Below, one piece after another: positions 15,593-24,134 of a stretch of 35,899 nucleotides of DNA (the first letter of the stretch is position 1; every line of letters begins with the position of its first letter). The stretch is from Candidatus Micrarchaeota archaeon CG1_02_51_15 (GTDB lineage: Archaea; Micrarchaeota; Micrarchaeia; Norongarragalinales; UBA8480), in contig MNVG01000053.1 of the NCBI GenBank assembly GCA_001871495.1, positions 1 through 35,899 of the forward strand. The letters are read 5' to 3'. The position numbers and the translations under genes are program-made. A model generated the notes under the pieces. The model saw nothing but the letters and a program-made list of their open reading frames with translations. It had not been told where the DNA came from and did not search any database.

Positions 15593-16636
15593 TCATTCGC
15601 TAAACTCTTCAACAGTTATTCCTTGGAAGTCGAACTGCGCGGGAATCGCCTTGAAGCCTTTTCCGCCAAGCGCCTCTTCGACATTTTCCTTTACTTCGTT
15701 TTCAACCAACGCCAACGCCGCTCCTGCGGGCCCGCCTGCTCCTGTTAGTTTCGCGCCAAGCGCGCCTGCTTCCAACGCAGTTGCAATTGCCGCCTCAATC
15801 CCCTCGCTGGAAACACCGTACTTGCGCAACAAACCATGGTTTTCGGAAAGTGCTTGACCCAGTTGTTCTGCGTCGCCCTCTTGACGCAGTTGCGATTCAA
15901 CGCGAATAACAACAGGGTCGAACTCGTTGCAAACCGCTTTTCTTTCTTCCGGCGTGACTTCCGAAGGAAGTTTTTCAAACTTGTTTCTCGCGAAAAAGGC
16001 AACCAATTCACCGGTTGTCATAGGTTTTTCGTCGCCGCGTTTCGAGTCTATTACTATCAGCGCGGTTCCTTCAGGAAGGCGCAAGTCTAAGTCATTGAAA
16101 AAAAATTTCGTGTTTCCGTTCGAGTCCCATTCCTTGCGAAAACCCTGAGGTTTTCCTGCAATGACCGTTCGTGCGTCGATTCCGCTTGCGCTTCCTCCGA
16201 CTACTCCGTTTTCCTCAATCTGCACCGCATCGAAAAGCTCGTCGCGCGAAAGGGTTCTTCCGAGCCAGGTGTAAGTCGCGGAAGCAAGGGCGGCCGCAAT
16301 CGACGCGCTGTTTCCCGTTCCTTTAGGCGCTCCGCCCAAGTGCCGGGTTGCCTTCAAAGCCCCGGTTTCATCGAGCGTCTTGTTGCATTGTCTGAAAATG
16401 TGCTGCAGCATTGCAGCCGCGCCTTTCAACAGAGGGTGGCCGGAAAAAACTCCGTTCGCGTCGTACTCGAACGAAAATTGTCCCGCGTCAAACGCAAAAC
16501 GCGGCGCGCCCTCCAATTCAGTTAGTTCAACTGCATTCCGTATCGAAAGCGGAACTGCAACTGCACGACCTCCGTAAACCACTGCGTGCTCGCCGCAAAT
16601 AATGAGCTTGGTAGGGGCGGAAGCAAATAGTTTCAT
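15593..16636 (-). CDS. mvk: Mevalonate kinase
   Basis: Phosphorylates mevalonate to mevalonate 5-phosphate with ATP. The 347-residue GHMP kinase has the N-terminal SAPTKLIICGEHAVVYGG, a phosphate-binding loop GAPKGTGNSASIAAAL (slightly off the usual PxGxGLGSSA), the catalytic Asp region GSASGIDARTVIAG and the C-terminal KLTGAGGPAGAALAL. The ATG at 16636 is chosen because it gives MKLFASAPTKLI; the longer reading upstream is not family-like. It is transcribed away from the UbiX operon, whose enzymes act on its product. Confidence 0.93.
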   Translation of the reverse strand: MKLFASAPTKLIICGEHAVVYGGRAVAVPLSIRNAVELTELEGAPRFAFDAGQFSFEYDANGVFSGHPLLKGAAAMLQHIFRQCNKTLDETGALKATRHLGGAPKGTGNSASIAAALASATYTWLGRTLSRDELFDAVQIEENGVVGGSASGIDARTVIAGKPQGFRKEWDSNGNTKFFFNDLDLRLPEGTALIVIDSKRGDEKPMTTGELVAFFARNKFEKLPSEVTPEERKAVCNEFDPVVIRVESQLRQEGDAEQLGQALSENHGLLRKYGVSSEGIEAAIATALEAGALGAKLTGAGGPAGAALALVENEVKENVEEALGGKGFKAIPAQFDFQGITVEEFSE

Positions 16637-16747
16637 TAGTGGGTTATTGACCGCGTTTAATAAAAAAGCGGCGAGTGTTCGCCGTTTGTCGAACTTCCGC
16701 GAGTTTTTATTGGTTGTCAAGCTTAATTGAAAAGAAGTGATTATCTT
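16637..16747. promoter_or_regulatory. Divergent promoter region with inverted repeat, MVK / UbiX operon
   Basis: For mevalonate kinase the minus strand has TTTATTAAACGCGG about 20-30 bases before the ATG. For UbiX the plus strand has GAGTTTTTATTGG about 35-45 bases before its TTG start. Between them lies a perfect inverted repeat CGGCGA-GTGT-TCGCCG (16669-16684), placed where a regulator could cover both promoters. No regulator gene is adjacent. Confidence 0.45.
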
Positions 16748-17296
16748 TTGAAAGTAGTGTTGTGCGTAACCGGCGCATCAGGCGCCCAGTACGGGCTCAG
16801 GTTGGCGCAAGAGTTGAAGAAAAAGACAGAGCTTTCCATAGTTGTTACTGACGGCGCGAAGAAAGTTTTTTCCTACGAACTGCCTACTGCATTAGCCGAA
16901 TTCCGCAAGTGCGGAAAGCTTTATACCGAAGGGGAAGTTGACGCGTCGTTTGCCTCAGGTTCGGCTGGCTTCGACGCGGTGGTAGTATGTCCTTGTTCGA
17001 TGAAGACGCTTGCGGCAATTGCCTGCGGGTTTTCCCACAACGCCGTAACTCGGGCGGCAGACGTTGCATTAAAAGAACGCAAGAAGCTGGTGTTGGTGCC
17101 GCGGGAAACTCCGCTGAGCGAAATTCATTTGGAGAACATGCTTAAGCTCTCTCGCGCAGGCGTCGTGATACTTCCGGCGTCTCCTGGTTTTTATCACTCG
17201 CCAACTGAAGTGGATGACTTGGTTGCATTCGTAGTCGGCAAGGCAATGGATGCGCTTGGTGTAGAGAATAACGTCTTCAAAAGGTGGACTAAATGA
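16748..17296 (+). CDS. ubiX: Flavin prenyltransferase (UbiX)
   Basis: Makes prenylated FMN from FMN and dimethylallyl phosphate; the cofactor serves UbiD-family decarboxylases. The 182 residues begin with the FMN-binding VVLCVTGASGAQYGLRLA and contain VVVCPCSMKTLAAIACGFSHN and LVLVPRETPLSEIHLENM, all typical. TTG 16748 fits the family N-terminus; a TTG at 16727 is the alternative. It overlaps the UbiD-like gene by 4 bases (ATGA), so enzyme and client are co-made, which also supports a role in the modified mevalonate pathway. Confidence 0.92.
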   Translation: MKVVLCVTGASGAQYGLRLAQELKKKTELSIVVTDGAKKVFSYELPTALAEFRKCGKLYTEGEVDASFASGSAGFDAVVVCPCSMKTLAAIACGFSHNAVTRAADVALKERKKLVLVPRETPLSEIHLENMLKLSRAGVVILPASPGFYHSPTEVDDLVAFVVGKAMDALGVENNVFKRWTK

Positions 17297-18591
17297 GTTT
17301 CAGGCAATTCGTTGAAAAACAAAAGATGACTGGCAAGCTTAAGATTGTTGGAACGCCGGTCTCCAAGCACTTGGAGGCAGCAGGGTTGCTTAATTCCTTG
17401 GACGGCACGCCGGTACTGCTTGAAAAAGTCGAAGGCACTCGGTTCGGAATTGCGGGAAACGTTTTTTCCTCCAAGCAATTGATTGCAGAGTATTTTGGCG
17501 TAACGCCGCAGCAACTTACTCCCCTGATGATCAAAGCGCTTGAAAACCCTTCAGAGCCCAGGGTAATTGAAAGTCCGGCTTGCCAGGAAGTCGTAGAAGA
17601 CGGGGTTGACTTGGATGCTCTTCCGTTGCTGTTCCACTGCGAAAAAGACGGCGGGCCTTACGTCTCGTCGGGCGTGGTTGTTTCCCGCGACAAGGAGTTG
17701 GGGCTGAACGTGAGTTTCCACCGTTGCATGCAAATATCGAAAAGCAAGTTTGCCTTGCGTATCCTAGAACGCCACGCCGACGCGTTCCTCAAGCGGAACG
17801 GCGGCGAACTCGACGTGGCAATTTGCGTGGGCAATTCTCCTAACGTCCTTCTTGCAGGCGCAATGTCCGTAGGACTTGGAGTAAACGAATTCACGATTGC
17901 CAACTCGCTTGCGCCGCTTTCGCTTGCCCGTGCGAAAACAGTTGACGTAATGGTTCCGTCAGACTGCGAGTTCGTAATCGAGGGAAGGATTACTTCCGAG
18001 TTGCACGACGAAGGGCCGTTTGTGGACTTGACCGAAACTTACGACGTTGTTCGCAAACAACGCGTAATGGAGGTAAATAAAATCACGCACCGAAAAAATG
18101 CTTTGTGGCAGGCACTATTGCCTGGAAAGCTCGAGCACAAACTGCTAATGGGCATGCCGCGCGAGCCAACTATATTTAAGGAAGTCAACAAGGTCTGCAA
18201 TTGCACTGACGTTTCCATAACTCCCGGCGGCTGTTCGTGGCTGCACGCAGTAGTCGCGATAGATAAGAAAAACGAGGACGACGGACGAAAGGCAATCGAA
18301 GCCGCTTTCAAAGGACACGCGTCTCTAAAGCTTGCGACGATAGTCGATTCGGACATCGATGTTCTGAATCCGCTGGAAGTAGAGTGGGCGGTTGCAACCC
18401 GTTTTCAAGCCAAGAGCGATTTGGTGGTAAAACCCGATGAGAAAGGCTCGTCTTTAGACCCTTCGGCCGATCCGATTACCCGCGCTACCTCGAAAATGGG
18501 CTTGGATGCAACCAAGCCTTTAGTCGTAAAGGGAAAGAATTTCGGCAAGGCCGTGTACAAGAAAGTAAACCCGGCAGACTACATGGAGTGA
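17293..18591 (+). CDS. UbiD-family decarboxylase, likely trans-anhydromevalonate phosphate decarboxylase
   Basis: UbiD enzymes decarboxylate unsaturated acids with prenylated FMN. The 432-residue protein shows the family's PYVSSGVVVSRDKELGLNVS, GNSPNVLLAGAM, EFVIEGRIT and EGPFVDLTETYD (acidic active-site region) and the C-terminal hexamerisation part. In archaea with aconitase X and isopentenyl phosphate kinase, the UbiD homolog converts trans-anhydromevalonate 5-phosphate to isopentenyl phosphate. Here it lies between UbiX and both aconitase X genes, so that assignment is strong by context, though substrate cannot be read from sequence alone. Confidence 0.9.
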   Translation: MSFRQFVEKQKMTGKLKIVGTPVSKHLEAAGLLNSLDGTPVLLEKVEGTRFGIAGNVFSSKQLIAEYFGVTPQQLTPLMIKALENPSEPRVIESPACQEVVEDGVDLDALPLLFHCEKDGGPYVSSGVVVSRDKELGLNVSFHRCMQISKSKFALRILERHADAFLKRNGGELDVAICVGNSPNVLLAGAMSVGLGVNEFTIANSLAPLSLARAKTVDVMVPSDCEFVIEGRITSELHDEGPFVDLTETYDVVRKQRVMEVNKITHRKNALWQALLPGKLEHKLLMGMPREPTIFKEVNKVCNCTDVSITPGGCSWLHAVVAIDKKNEDDGRKAIEAAFKGHASLKLATIVDSDIDVLNPLEVEWAVATRFQAKSDLVVKPDEKGSSLDPSADPITRATSKMGLDATKPLVVKGKNFGKAVYKKVNPADYME

Positions 18592-18597
18592 TGCGAT

Positions 18598-19788
18598 TTG
18601 AAACTAACTAAAGGAGAGCAACGGATGCTTGAAGGCAAAGACGGTCACGCGGCTCAAAAAAGCATGGAAATTCTATGTGCACTGGGCGAAATTTACGGCG
18701 CCAAGCGCCTAATAGAAGTTGCTTCCGTACAAGTTGCCGGCGTTTCCTACCATAACCTTGGGGATGCAGGGTTAGAGTTCCTGCGGGAACTAGCGCGCGA
18801 CGGCCACGCGCGTGTGGTCACCACCCTGAACCCTGCAGGTATGGACTTGGAGAATTGGCGCAACCTTGGAATAAGCGAAGACTTTGCCCGCAAGCAACAC
18901 GAAGTAATCGCGGCTTTTACTGCAATGGGAATAATTCCATCCTGTTCGTGCACGCCTTATTTGGCAGGCAATCTTCCGGCAAAGGGAGAGCACGTTGCCT
19001 GGAGCGAATCATCGGCGGTGTGTTTCGCCAACTCCGTTCTCGGCGCGAGGACGAACCGCGAAGGCGGGCCTTCTGCACTGGCAGCTGCGCTAACTGGAAA
19101 AACTCCAGAGTACGGAATGCACTTGGACGAAAACCGCAAGGCCCAAGTTACAGTTAAGGTTAAGGCAAAGTTGGAGACCAACGCCGACTTCGGCGCTATG
19201 GGCTGGTGCATAGGACAGAAAATCAAGAACAAAATCCCGTTCATTATAGGAGTAAAACACGCGAGCGTGGACCAGCTCAAGAGCTTTTCCGCGTCAATTG
19301 CCACTTACGGTGGAACTGCATTATTCCACCTGAAAGGAATTACTCCCGAACGCACTCTAAAACCAAATGAAGAAATAACAATTACTCCCGAAGATATTCA
19401 AATCGCGTTTACGGCGCTTAATGAAGAGGAGACTGACGTGGACTTCGTGGCCGTCGGTTGTCCGCACGCGAGCATAAAAGAAATCCGTAAAATAGCCGAA
19501 CTCCTAGACGGAAAAAAAGTAGTTGCGGAACTCTGGATTGCAACTGCAAGACAAACGAAGTTGCTCGCCGACCAAATGGGTTACTCTAAGACAATAGAGG
19601 TTGCCGGTGGAAAGTTCGCTTGCGACACTTGTATGGCAGTCGCGCCATTGAAAGGAAGATTCAAGGTATTGGCAACGGATTCGGCTAAAGGCTGTTACTA
19701 CGGTCGTGGCTCCAACTCGTTCAAAACACGGTTCGGTTCATTGGAAGACTGCATTAACTCGGCGGTGAGTGGAAAATGGAAGCAATAG
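18598..19788 (+). CDS. Phosphomevalonate dehydratase large subunit (aconitase X catalytic)
   Basis: Dehydrates mevalonate 5-phosphate to trans-anhydromevalonate 5-phosphate with an iron-sulfur cluster. The 396-residue protein carries the AcnX signatures: [38 protein letters not shown] (cluster and active-site Cys region), [11 protein letters not shown] and [17 protein letters not shown] near the C-terminus. Start is TTG, six bases after the UbiD stop. The small subunit follows with a 13-base overlap, as in other archaea where the two are split. Confidence 0.93.
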   Translation: MKLTKGEQRMLEGKDGHAAQKSMEILCALGEIYGAKRLIEVASVQVAGVSYHNLGDAGLEFLRELARDGHARVVTTLNPAGMDLENWRNLGISEDFARKQHEVIAAFTAMGIIPSCSCTPYLAGNLPAKGEHVAWSESSAVCFANSVLGARTNREGGPSALAAALTGKTPEYGMHLDENRKAQVTVKVKAKLETNADFGAMGWCIGQKIKNKIPFIIGVKHASVDQLKSFSASIATYGGTALFHLKGITPERTLKPNEEITITPEDIQIAFTALNEEETDVDFVAVGCPHASIKEIRKIAELLDGKKVVAELWIATARQTKLLADQMGYSKTIEVAGGKFACDTCMAVAPLKGRFKVLATDSAKGCYYGRGSNSFKTRFGSLEDCINSAVSGKWKQ

Positions 19789-20171
19789 GAAGAAAAATAG
19801 CCAAAGGCAGTGCCGAAGGCGAGGCACTGGTTTCGTTACAGCCGATTTCGTTTTACGGAGGCGTCGACCCTTCCAACGGAGTAATTGTCGAAAAGGGCCA
19901 CGAGCTAGAGGGAAAAAGCATTTCCGGCAGGGTTTTGGTTTTTCCACAGGGAAAAGGTTCGACGGTTGGCTCTTACACCCTCTATCGTCTGAAGAAGAAC
20001 GGCGTTGCTCCGATTGCAATAATCAACAAGGAAGCAGAAACCATTGTCGCAGTAGGCGCAATAATCTCGGAAATCCCGATGGTTGACCAACTGCCTTCCG
20101 AAGCCTATGCCGCGCTTAAAACCGGAACAAAAATACGCGTCAATGCCGACGAAGCGAAAGTAACTTTCTAG
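19776..20171 (+). CDS. Phosphomevalonate dehydratase small subunit (aconitase X swivel domain)
   Basis: The 131-residue swivel domain closes over the large subunit's active site. Typical motifs are [37 protein letters not shown] (the conserved Ser region) and [24 protein letters not shown]. Length is normal for the detached small subunit. It is the last gene of the UbiX-UbiD-AcnX operon; its 3' end overlaps a convergent ORF by 32 bases. Confidence 0.93.
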   Translation: MEAIGRKIAKGSAEGEALVSLQPISFYGGVDPSNGVIVEKGHELEGKSISGRVLVFPQGKGSTVGSYTLYRLKKNGVAPIAIINKEAETIVAVGAIISEIPMVDQLPSEAYAALKTGTKIRVNADEAKVTF

Positions 20172-20562
20172 GTTCTTTGGCGCGCAAGTGCGATTCCAGC
20201 AATCCTAGTGCCGCGTGGTAACCCGGCATTATTTTTTCGGGCTTTTCCAAAGCCATTCTCCTTGCTTCACTCAACGGAATCAGAACAGGCATTGAAAGCT
20301 CGTTGGAAACAGACGCGCTAGGCGCGCTTGCCGAATGCGTTAGTGCCGCCTCGAATTTTTCGAAGCGAAGAAATGAGGGCAACTCATTTTGTTTGAGTCT
20401 TACTGCCAGTACGTGCCCGTGAATGGACGGCGTGTTTTGCGAAGTTCCTTCCGAAGGCGGCGCCAGGTGAGACGGCGCTCTGCCCAAGTAGGTTACGCTT
20501 GAAACCTGCTCTTTTCTCAACGGCAGTTCATCCTGCATTTCGTCAAGTAACGGGCGTACCAT
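20140..20562 (-). CDS. Hypothetical protein
   Basis: Unrecognised 140-residue ORF between the AcnX operon and isopentenyl phosphate kinase. It has a hydrophilic N-terminal part, a Ser/Ala-rich stretch ([15 protein letters not shown]) and a C-terminal segment ([17 protein letters not shown]...[13 protein letters not shown]) that looks like a helical pair. No catalytic motif. It overlaps the end of the convergent AcnX small-subunit gene. Another ORF of about 44 codons upstream on the same strand, in a different frame, begins MAGGPELTSSDK, so the true 5' end is unsure. Confidence 0.4.
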   Translation of the reverse strand: MVRPLLDEMQDELPLRKEQVSSVTYLGRAPSHLAPPSEGTSQNTPSIHGHVLAVRLKQNELPSFLRFEKFEAALTHSASAPSASVSNELSMPVLIPLSEARRMALEKPEKIMPGYHAALGLLESHLRAKEPRKLLSLRRH

Positions 20563-20758
20563 TTCGCGTTTTTTCCCTTGAACGCCGAGTGAAGAAAGCC
20601 GCGTGACTCCCCCACTTTATCCGAACTGGTGAGTTCCGGTCCACCTGCCATCCTTTTTTGTCCTGCGTTGCGAAAACAAAACCCAGGGCTCTCCTTTGAT
20701 TAGGCAATAGCCGATTGCAACCAATCCAAACAATTCTCGGGCGCCTTGCATTGCCACA
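20563..20758. other. Intergenic stretch, nothing identified
   Basis: About 196 bases between the hypothetical ORF and isopentenyl phosphate kinase. The minus strand has a short open frame starting MAGGPELTSSDK with AAAGG before it, but no family. I see no RNA gene, repeat or terminator that I could defend. Confidence 0.3.
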
Positions 20759-21565
20759 TCAAATCTTTACCAAGGTTCCTTTGACTTTCTTTCCAAGTAA
20801 TGCCTTCTGCACGCGTTTTGCGCGGTTGCCGTTCACTATGAAAATGGGCGTAATTTTTGCTTCTTCAAGCAACTCGTTGATTTTGCCTTTCATTCCTCCT
20901 GTAACGTCAGTTGTTTTCGCGCCTTCAAGCTTCGCAAGCACTTCATACTTATTCTTTTCGCACACCAGCCGCACGCAAACCGCGTTGGGATTGGTTTTAG
21001 GATCAGAGTCACACACGCCGTCCACGTCGCTGGCAAAAACCATTCGCGTTGCCTTCAACTCGCGAGCAAGATAGGGCACTATTTGGTCTCCGCTCACAAC
21101 CGACCCTCCTTGAACCGAGTCGAGGACAAAATCCCCGTAAAAAACGGGAACCATCCCGAACTCAATAAATTGCCTTACTTTGGTTAAATCGAAGTTAGCA
21201 ATGCGTTTGTTTTCCTGGTTTAGCAGGGAAGATGGAGGCAGGCCGATTGCGGGAACTCCAGCGTCCAACAATGCGCGCACTATAATTTGGTTCAACTGGT
21301 TTACGCACCAGTGAGTGTCGGCAAACGCAATTTTTTGTTCCAACGTGCGCACGCCGTCTTTAATCTCGTGTTTTTTTACAACTGCGTGGCCGAAACATCC
21401 TGCGCCGTTGACCAGGATCAACGAAAGCCCGGGTTGTTCCAAACGCGCTTGCGCAATCGCCTTCGCCAGTCTATTAATTGCACCTTTGCGGGATTGCATA
21501 ATCCCGTTTTTGATTGTGACTACGCTGCCGCCGAGCTTCAAAACGACCAATTCAGACATAACCAA
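20759..21565 (-). CDS. ipk: Isopentenyl phosphate kinase
   Basis: Phosphorylates isopentenyl phosphate to IPP, closing the modified archaeal mevalonate pathway. The 268-residue amino-acid-kinase fold shows LKLGGSVVTIKNG at the N-terminus and the IPK substrate His in GAGCFGHAVVKKHEI (the usual GGGSFGH is GAGCFGH here). It also has VPVFYGDFV, GDQIVPYLA, ASDVDGV, and VTGGMKGKI near the end. An ATG two codons in is an alternative start. It lies alone on the minus strand, about 600 bases beyond the AcnX genes. Confidence 0.92.
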   Translation of the reverse strand: MVMSELVVLKLGGSVVTIKNGIMQSRKGAINRLAKAIAQARLEQPGLSLILVNGAGCFGHAVVKKHEIKDGVRTLEQKIAFADTHWCVNQLNQIIVRALLDAGVPAIGLPPSSLLNQENKRIANFDLTKVRQFIEFGMVPVFYGDFVLDSVQGGSVVSGDQIVPYLARELKATRMVFASDVDGVCDSDPKTNPNAVCVRLVCEKNKYEVLAKLEGAKTTDVTGGMKGKINELLEEAKITPIFIVNGNRAKRVQKALLGKKVKGTLVKI

Positions 21566-21684
21566 GTTGAAGGGACTAAATACTTTAATACGCTGCCTTG
21601 CCCGCGTCGCTTCCGACCAAGGTTTCCCGGAAAGTCGTCACGACCGCGTTACGAAAGGGAGTAAAGGTAAGCGTGCGGTTGCGT

Positions 21685-22257
21685 TTAAGGCGTTTGTTCC
21701 TGCTGAAAGTGTTCCCTTATTTTGCGGACCGTTTCGGTTAAGAGGGCGTCGAAGTTTCCGGCGTTCCTCACGCTTAAGCGTGCGCCCGCGATTATTTCGG
21801 GAAGCCCTGCTTGGACTTTAACTTGGTTCCGTTTACGCAGGTTGGCTTTAGAGTCCTTGCGGGTCAATTGTTTCCGGTGCGCGTGCATTGCCTGCCTGAA
21901 GCTTCGGTTGGCGGTAACGTTTACTATTAGCAACCGGTCCGCGGGAAAACTTGATTTCAACAGTTCGTACAATCCCGAATCGTACACTCCTTCAACCACC
22001 ACGGGGCCGTTCTCGGCGTGTTTTTTTATTTCCCTTAACACGTGCGGCCGCAGGTTTTCAAACGCGGGTTTTACTCCCGTGTGCTTGAAAAAATCCGCCA
22101 AATGAGCGTATCCTTCGAGCCTAGCGCGTTCGCGCATCATCTCGCTTGCGTTTACCGTGCGTGCTTCGAGTTCCCGGGCCAGTGCAGGGCTGAGCGTGCT
22201 TTTTCCAACCGCGGAGCGCCCGGTCAACAATATTATGGGGTGTTCCATTGGTTTCAC
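21685..22257 (-). CDS. P-loop kinase (AAA_18/dephospho-CoA-kinase-like)
   Basis: The N-terminus has a Walker A motif LTGRSAVGKSTL, with a basic lid-like region (RKQLTRKDSKANLRKRNQ) after about residue 125, as in small nucleotide or nucleoside kinases. GPVVVEGVYDSGLYELL and LLIVNVTANRSFRQ are core strands of this fold. At 190 residues it is the size of dephospho-CoA kinase or adenylate kinase relatives, but the substrate cannot be assigned. Its start overlaps the stop of the Nudix gene by 4 bases, so it is part of the MTase-PRTase/Nudix/kinase unit. Confidence 0.7.
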   Translation of the reverse strand: MKPMEHPIILLTGRSAVGKSTLSPALARELEARTVNASEMMRERARLEGYAHLADFFKHTGVKPAFENLRPHVLREIKKHAENGPVVVEGVYDSGLYELLKSSFPADRLLIVNVTANRSFRQAMHAHRKQLTRKDSKANLRKRNQVKVQAGLPEIIAGARLSVRNAGNFDALLTETVRKIREHFQQEQTP

Positions 22258-22670
22258 TTGCGTGCGCGCAATAATCTTGCAATCATTTTACGCGTGTCGC
22301 GCGTTAAATCCAGTTTCAACGCGTTTTTCGGGCAGGTTATCCGGTAGCCGCAGTGTTCCTCGCTTAAAGTCGGCTTTCCGGCAAATCGTCCGGCGTAAAC
22401 AAATTCCACTACGTGATAATCGTCTTGCCCTATCCTTACGCGGTTTGCATCCGCGTCCAATAACGTAATCCCTATCGGGGTTAAACCGGTTTCTTCAAGC
22501 GTTTCGCGCATTGCGGCTTGTCGCGGAGTCTCGCCCCAACTTATTTTTCCGCCCGGAAGCTGCCACTGCGCGGCCCCCCAAGTGCTTTCCTTCCGTCTCT
22601 TAAGCAAAAGTATCCTGCCTGCCGGGTCGCTGAGGAGGCACCTTGAAACGCAGGTTATTTTCTTGTTCAT
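22254..22670 (-). CDS. Nudix hydrolase
   Basis: Complete 138-residue Nudix protein with an intact box: GGKISWGETPRQAAMRET then LEETGL, satisfying G-x5-E-x7-RE-x2-EE-x-G. The WQLPGG segment precedes it. It resembles nucleotide-pool enzymes such as dNTP or NADH pyrophosphatases, but substrate specificity is not readable. It is coupled by overlap to the kinase gene and starts 13 bases after the MTase-PRTase fusion. It is unrelated in context to the damaged Nudix gene at the window start. Confidence 0.85.
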   Translation of the reverse strand: MNKKITCVSRCLLSDPAGRILLLKRRKESTWGAAQWQLPGGKISWGETPRQAAMRETLEETGLTPIGITLLDADANRVRIGQDDYHVVEFVYAGRFAGKPTLSEEHCGYRITCPKNALKLDLTRDTRKMIARLLRARK

Positions 22671-22683
22671 CCGGAACTCCTTT

Positions 22684-24063
22684 TCAGTATTTTACCAGCG
22701 TATGCAAATCGTATTTGCCCAAGCCCCGCCTTGCGTTCAGGCTTTCAAGTTCAACTATTGCGAATATCCCGGCTATTCTGCCGCCGGAGTGTTCCGCCAT
22801 TCGGGACATTACGCGCATTGTTTCGCCGGTCGCCAGTATGTAGTCCACCAACAAAACCCTGCTTCCCTTCCGTATCGCGTGTTTCTGGAGATTTACCACG
22901 CGTTGAGGGTTGTATTCGTGTTCGTAGCACGCGGTTATGACTTCGCCGGCCAAGTCCTTGCGGAACATCGGCACCACCCCGCAACCCAGCGCGTTGGCTA
23001 TTGCCCCCGCCCAAACGAGGCCCTGCATGTCCTTCGCAATCACGTAATCTATCCCGTAGCCGGAATACTTTTTTTTAGCGTAACCTATTATGTCCCGAAA
23101 CAACGCAGCATTCCTCATGAGAGGAGTGGTGTCCCTAAACACCATTCCCTTGACTGGGAAATCAGGCACTGAGTTTATTGCCTTCCGTATCCTCCGCGCT
23201 AGCCCGAGTGCCTGCGGGTTCCCGTCGGCTTGTTCGGTCGCGGTTTTTGTGCTGTGCTTGTAAACCCAAATGTATTCGTGCATTGCTTCAAGCGTACGCA
23301 ATCCGTTCGCCGTCGTCGTCTTTTCGGCGATTGCGCTTATCACCTTCTTCCTGCGTTGCGCCGAAAGTCCGTTCCACCTGTCCCCGAACATGAACGACAG
23401 CAGGCGGTTTCCGTTCTTTCCGGGGTTGAATTCGCCGTTCTTGAAGCACGACGACAGGTTTATGCTCGACGCAACCGTTTCCGCATAATGGGGTATGCCA
23501 AGCTCCTTGAGTTTCTTCCTGATGGTTTCGCCGGTTGTCTTTCCGCCGCCGGCTATTCTTTTTATCGCGGTGTGGCTGCTTTCGGCGCTCCTTACGACTA
23601 TCACCGCCGTGCCGTTTTCTTTCAGGCAGCCGTAAATTTTTTCCAAAGCGTTTGCGCCCGCCTTGGCCTGCCAGTCCAAGAAATAGACCACGTTTATGCA
23701 GAGTACCAAGTCGTATTCGTCTTTCAGGTTTCGGGATTCGAATCGTTCGGTCCAAACATTCCTTATGTTACCGGACAAGCCGAGCAGTTTTGCGCGGCGG
23801 AGGAACTTTCCGCGCATTTGGGCAGACGGGTCCAGGTAGTCTATTTCAAGGTTCTTGCGCGGAAGCCTGGCCAACACCTCCAAGTCGTCTTCGCCCGAAC
23901 CGCCCCCCACGCACAGCACTCGCCGGCAGCCGAGCTTCGCGCGCATTATTTTCATTGACAAGTATCTGCTTACAATGCGTTTCTGGTCGATGTTCTGCAG
24001 GAACATCGAATAGAACGCCGCGTTTTTCTTAAAGAAGTCAAGTACCTTGCCGTTCGTGGCCAT
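22684..24063 (-). CDS. Methyltransferase-phosphoribosyltransferase fusion
   Basis: Two domains in 459 residues. Residues 1-about 265 are a class I SAM methyltransferase: VLCVGGGSGEDDLEVLA (motif I), LEIDYLDPS, YDLVLCINVVYFL, similar in style to small-molecule N-methyltransferases. Residues about 290-459 match adenine phosphoribosyltransferase: SVPDFPVKGMVFRDTTPLM, YVIAKDMQGLVWAGAIA and the PRPP loop VLLVDYILATGETM. That loop departs from the usual VDDxLATGGTM at two places (DY for DD, GE for GG), so base specificity or activity may differ. No stop or start separates the halves. It heads a unit with the Nudix and kinase genes beside an insertion element. Confidence 0.82.
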   Translation of the reverse strand: MATNGKVLDFFKKNAAFYSMFLQNIDQKRIVSRYLSMKIMRAKLGCRRVLCVGGGSGEDDLEVLARLPRKNLEIDYLDPSAQMRGKFLRRAKLLGLSGNIRNVWTERFESRNLKDEYDLVLCINVVYFLDWQAKAGANALEKIYGCLKENGTAVIVVRSAESSHTAIKRIAGGGKTTGETIRKKLKELGIPHYAETVASSINLSSCFKNGEFNPGKNGNRLLSFMFGDRWNGLSAQRRKKVISAIAEKTTTANGLRTLEAMHEYIWVYKHSTKTATEQADGNPQALGLARRIRKAINSVPDFPVKGMVFRDTTPLMRNAALFRDIIGYAKKKYSGYGIDYVIAKDMQGLVWAGAIANALGCGVVPMFRKDLAGEVITACYEHEYNPQRVVNLQKHAIRKGSRVLLVDYILATGETMRVMSRMAEHSGGRIAGIFAIVELESLNARRGLGKYDLHTLVKY

Positions 24064-24134
24064 TTCCCAATCGGTATAGCTTGCGCGCGTTTTCGTTATT
24101 AATGTTCTGCCCCCGCGAGCTTTGAATATGGTGA

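Noticed and set aside
17354-17371. Palindrome CTCCAAG-CA-CTTGGAG in the UbiD-like gene as another element copy
   Set aside because: It is short, encodes normal family sequence (SKHLEA), and lacks the second hairpin and spacer.
22684-24063. Two separate genes for methyltransferase and phosphoribosyltransferase
   Set aside because: The frame is continuous with no stop, overlap or internal ribosome site near the join.
21685-24063. Known anti-phage system
   Set aside because: No defence hallmark (nuclease, TIR, reverse transcriptase, toxin-antitoxin pair) is visible; the set looks like nucleotide metabolism.
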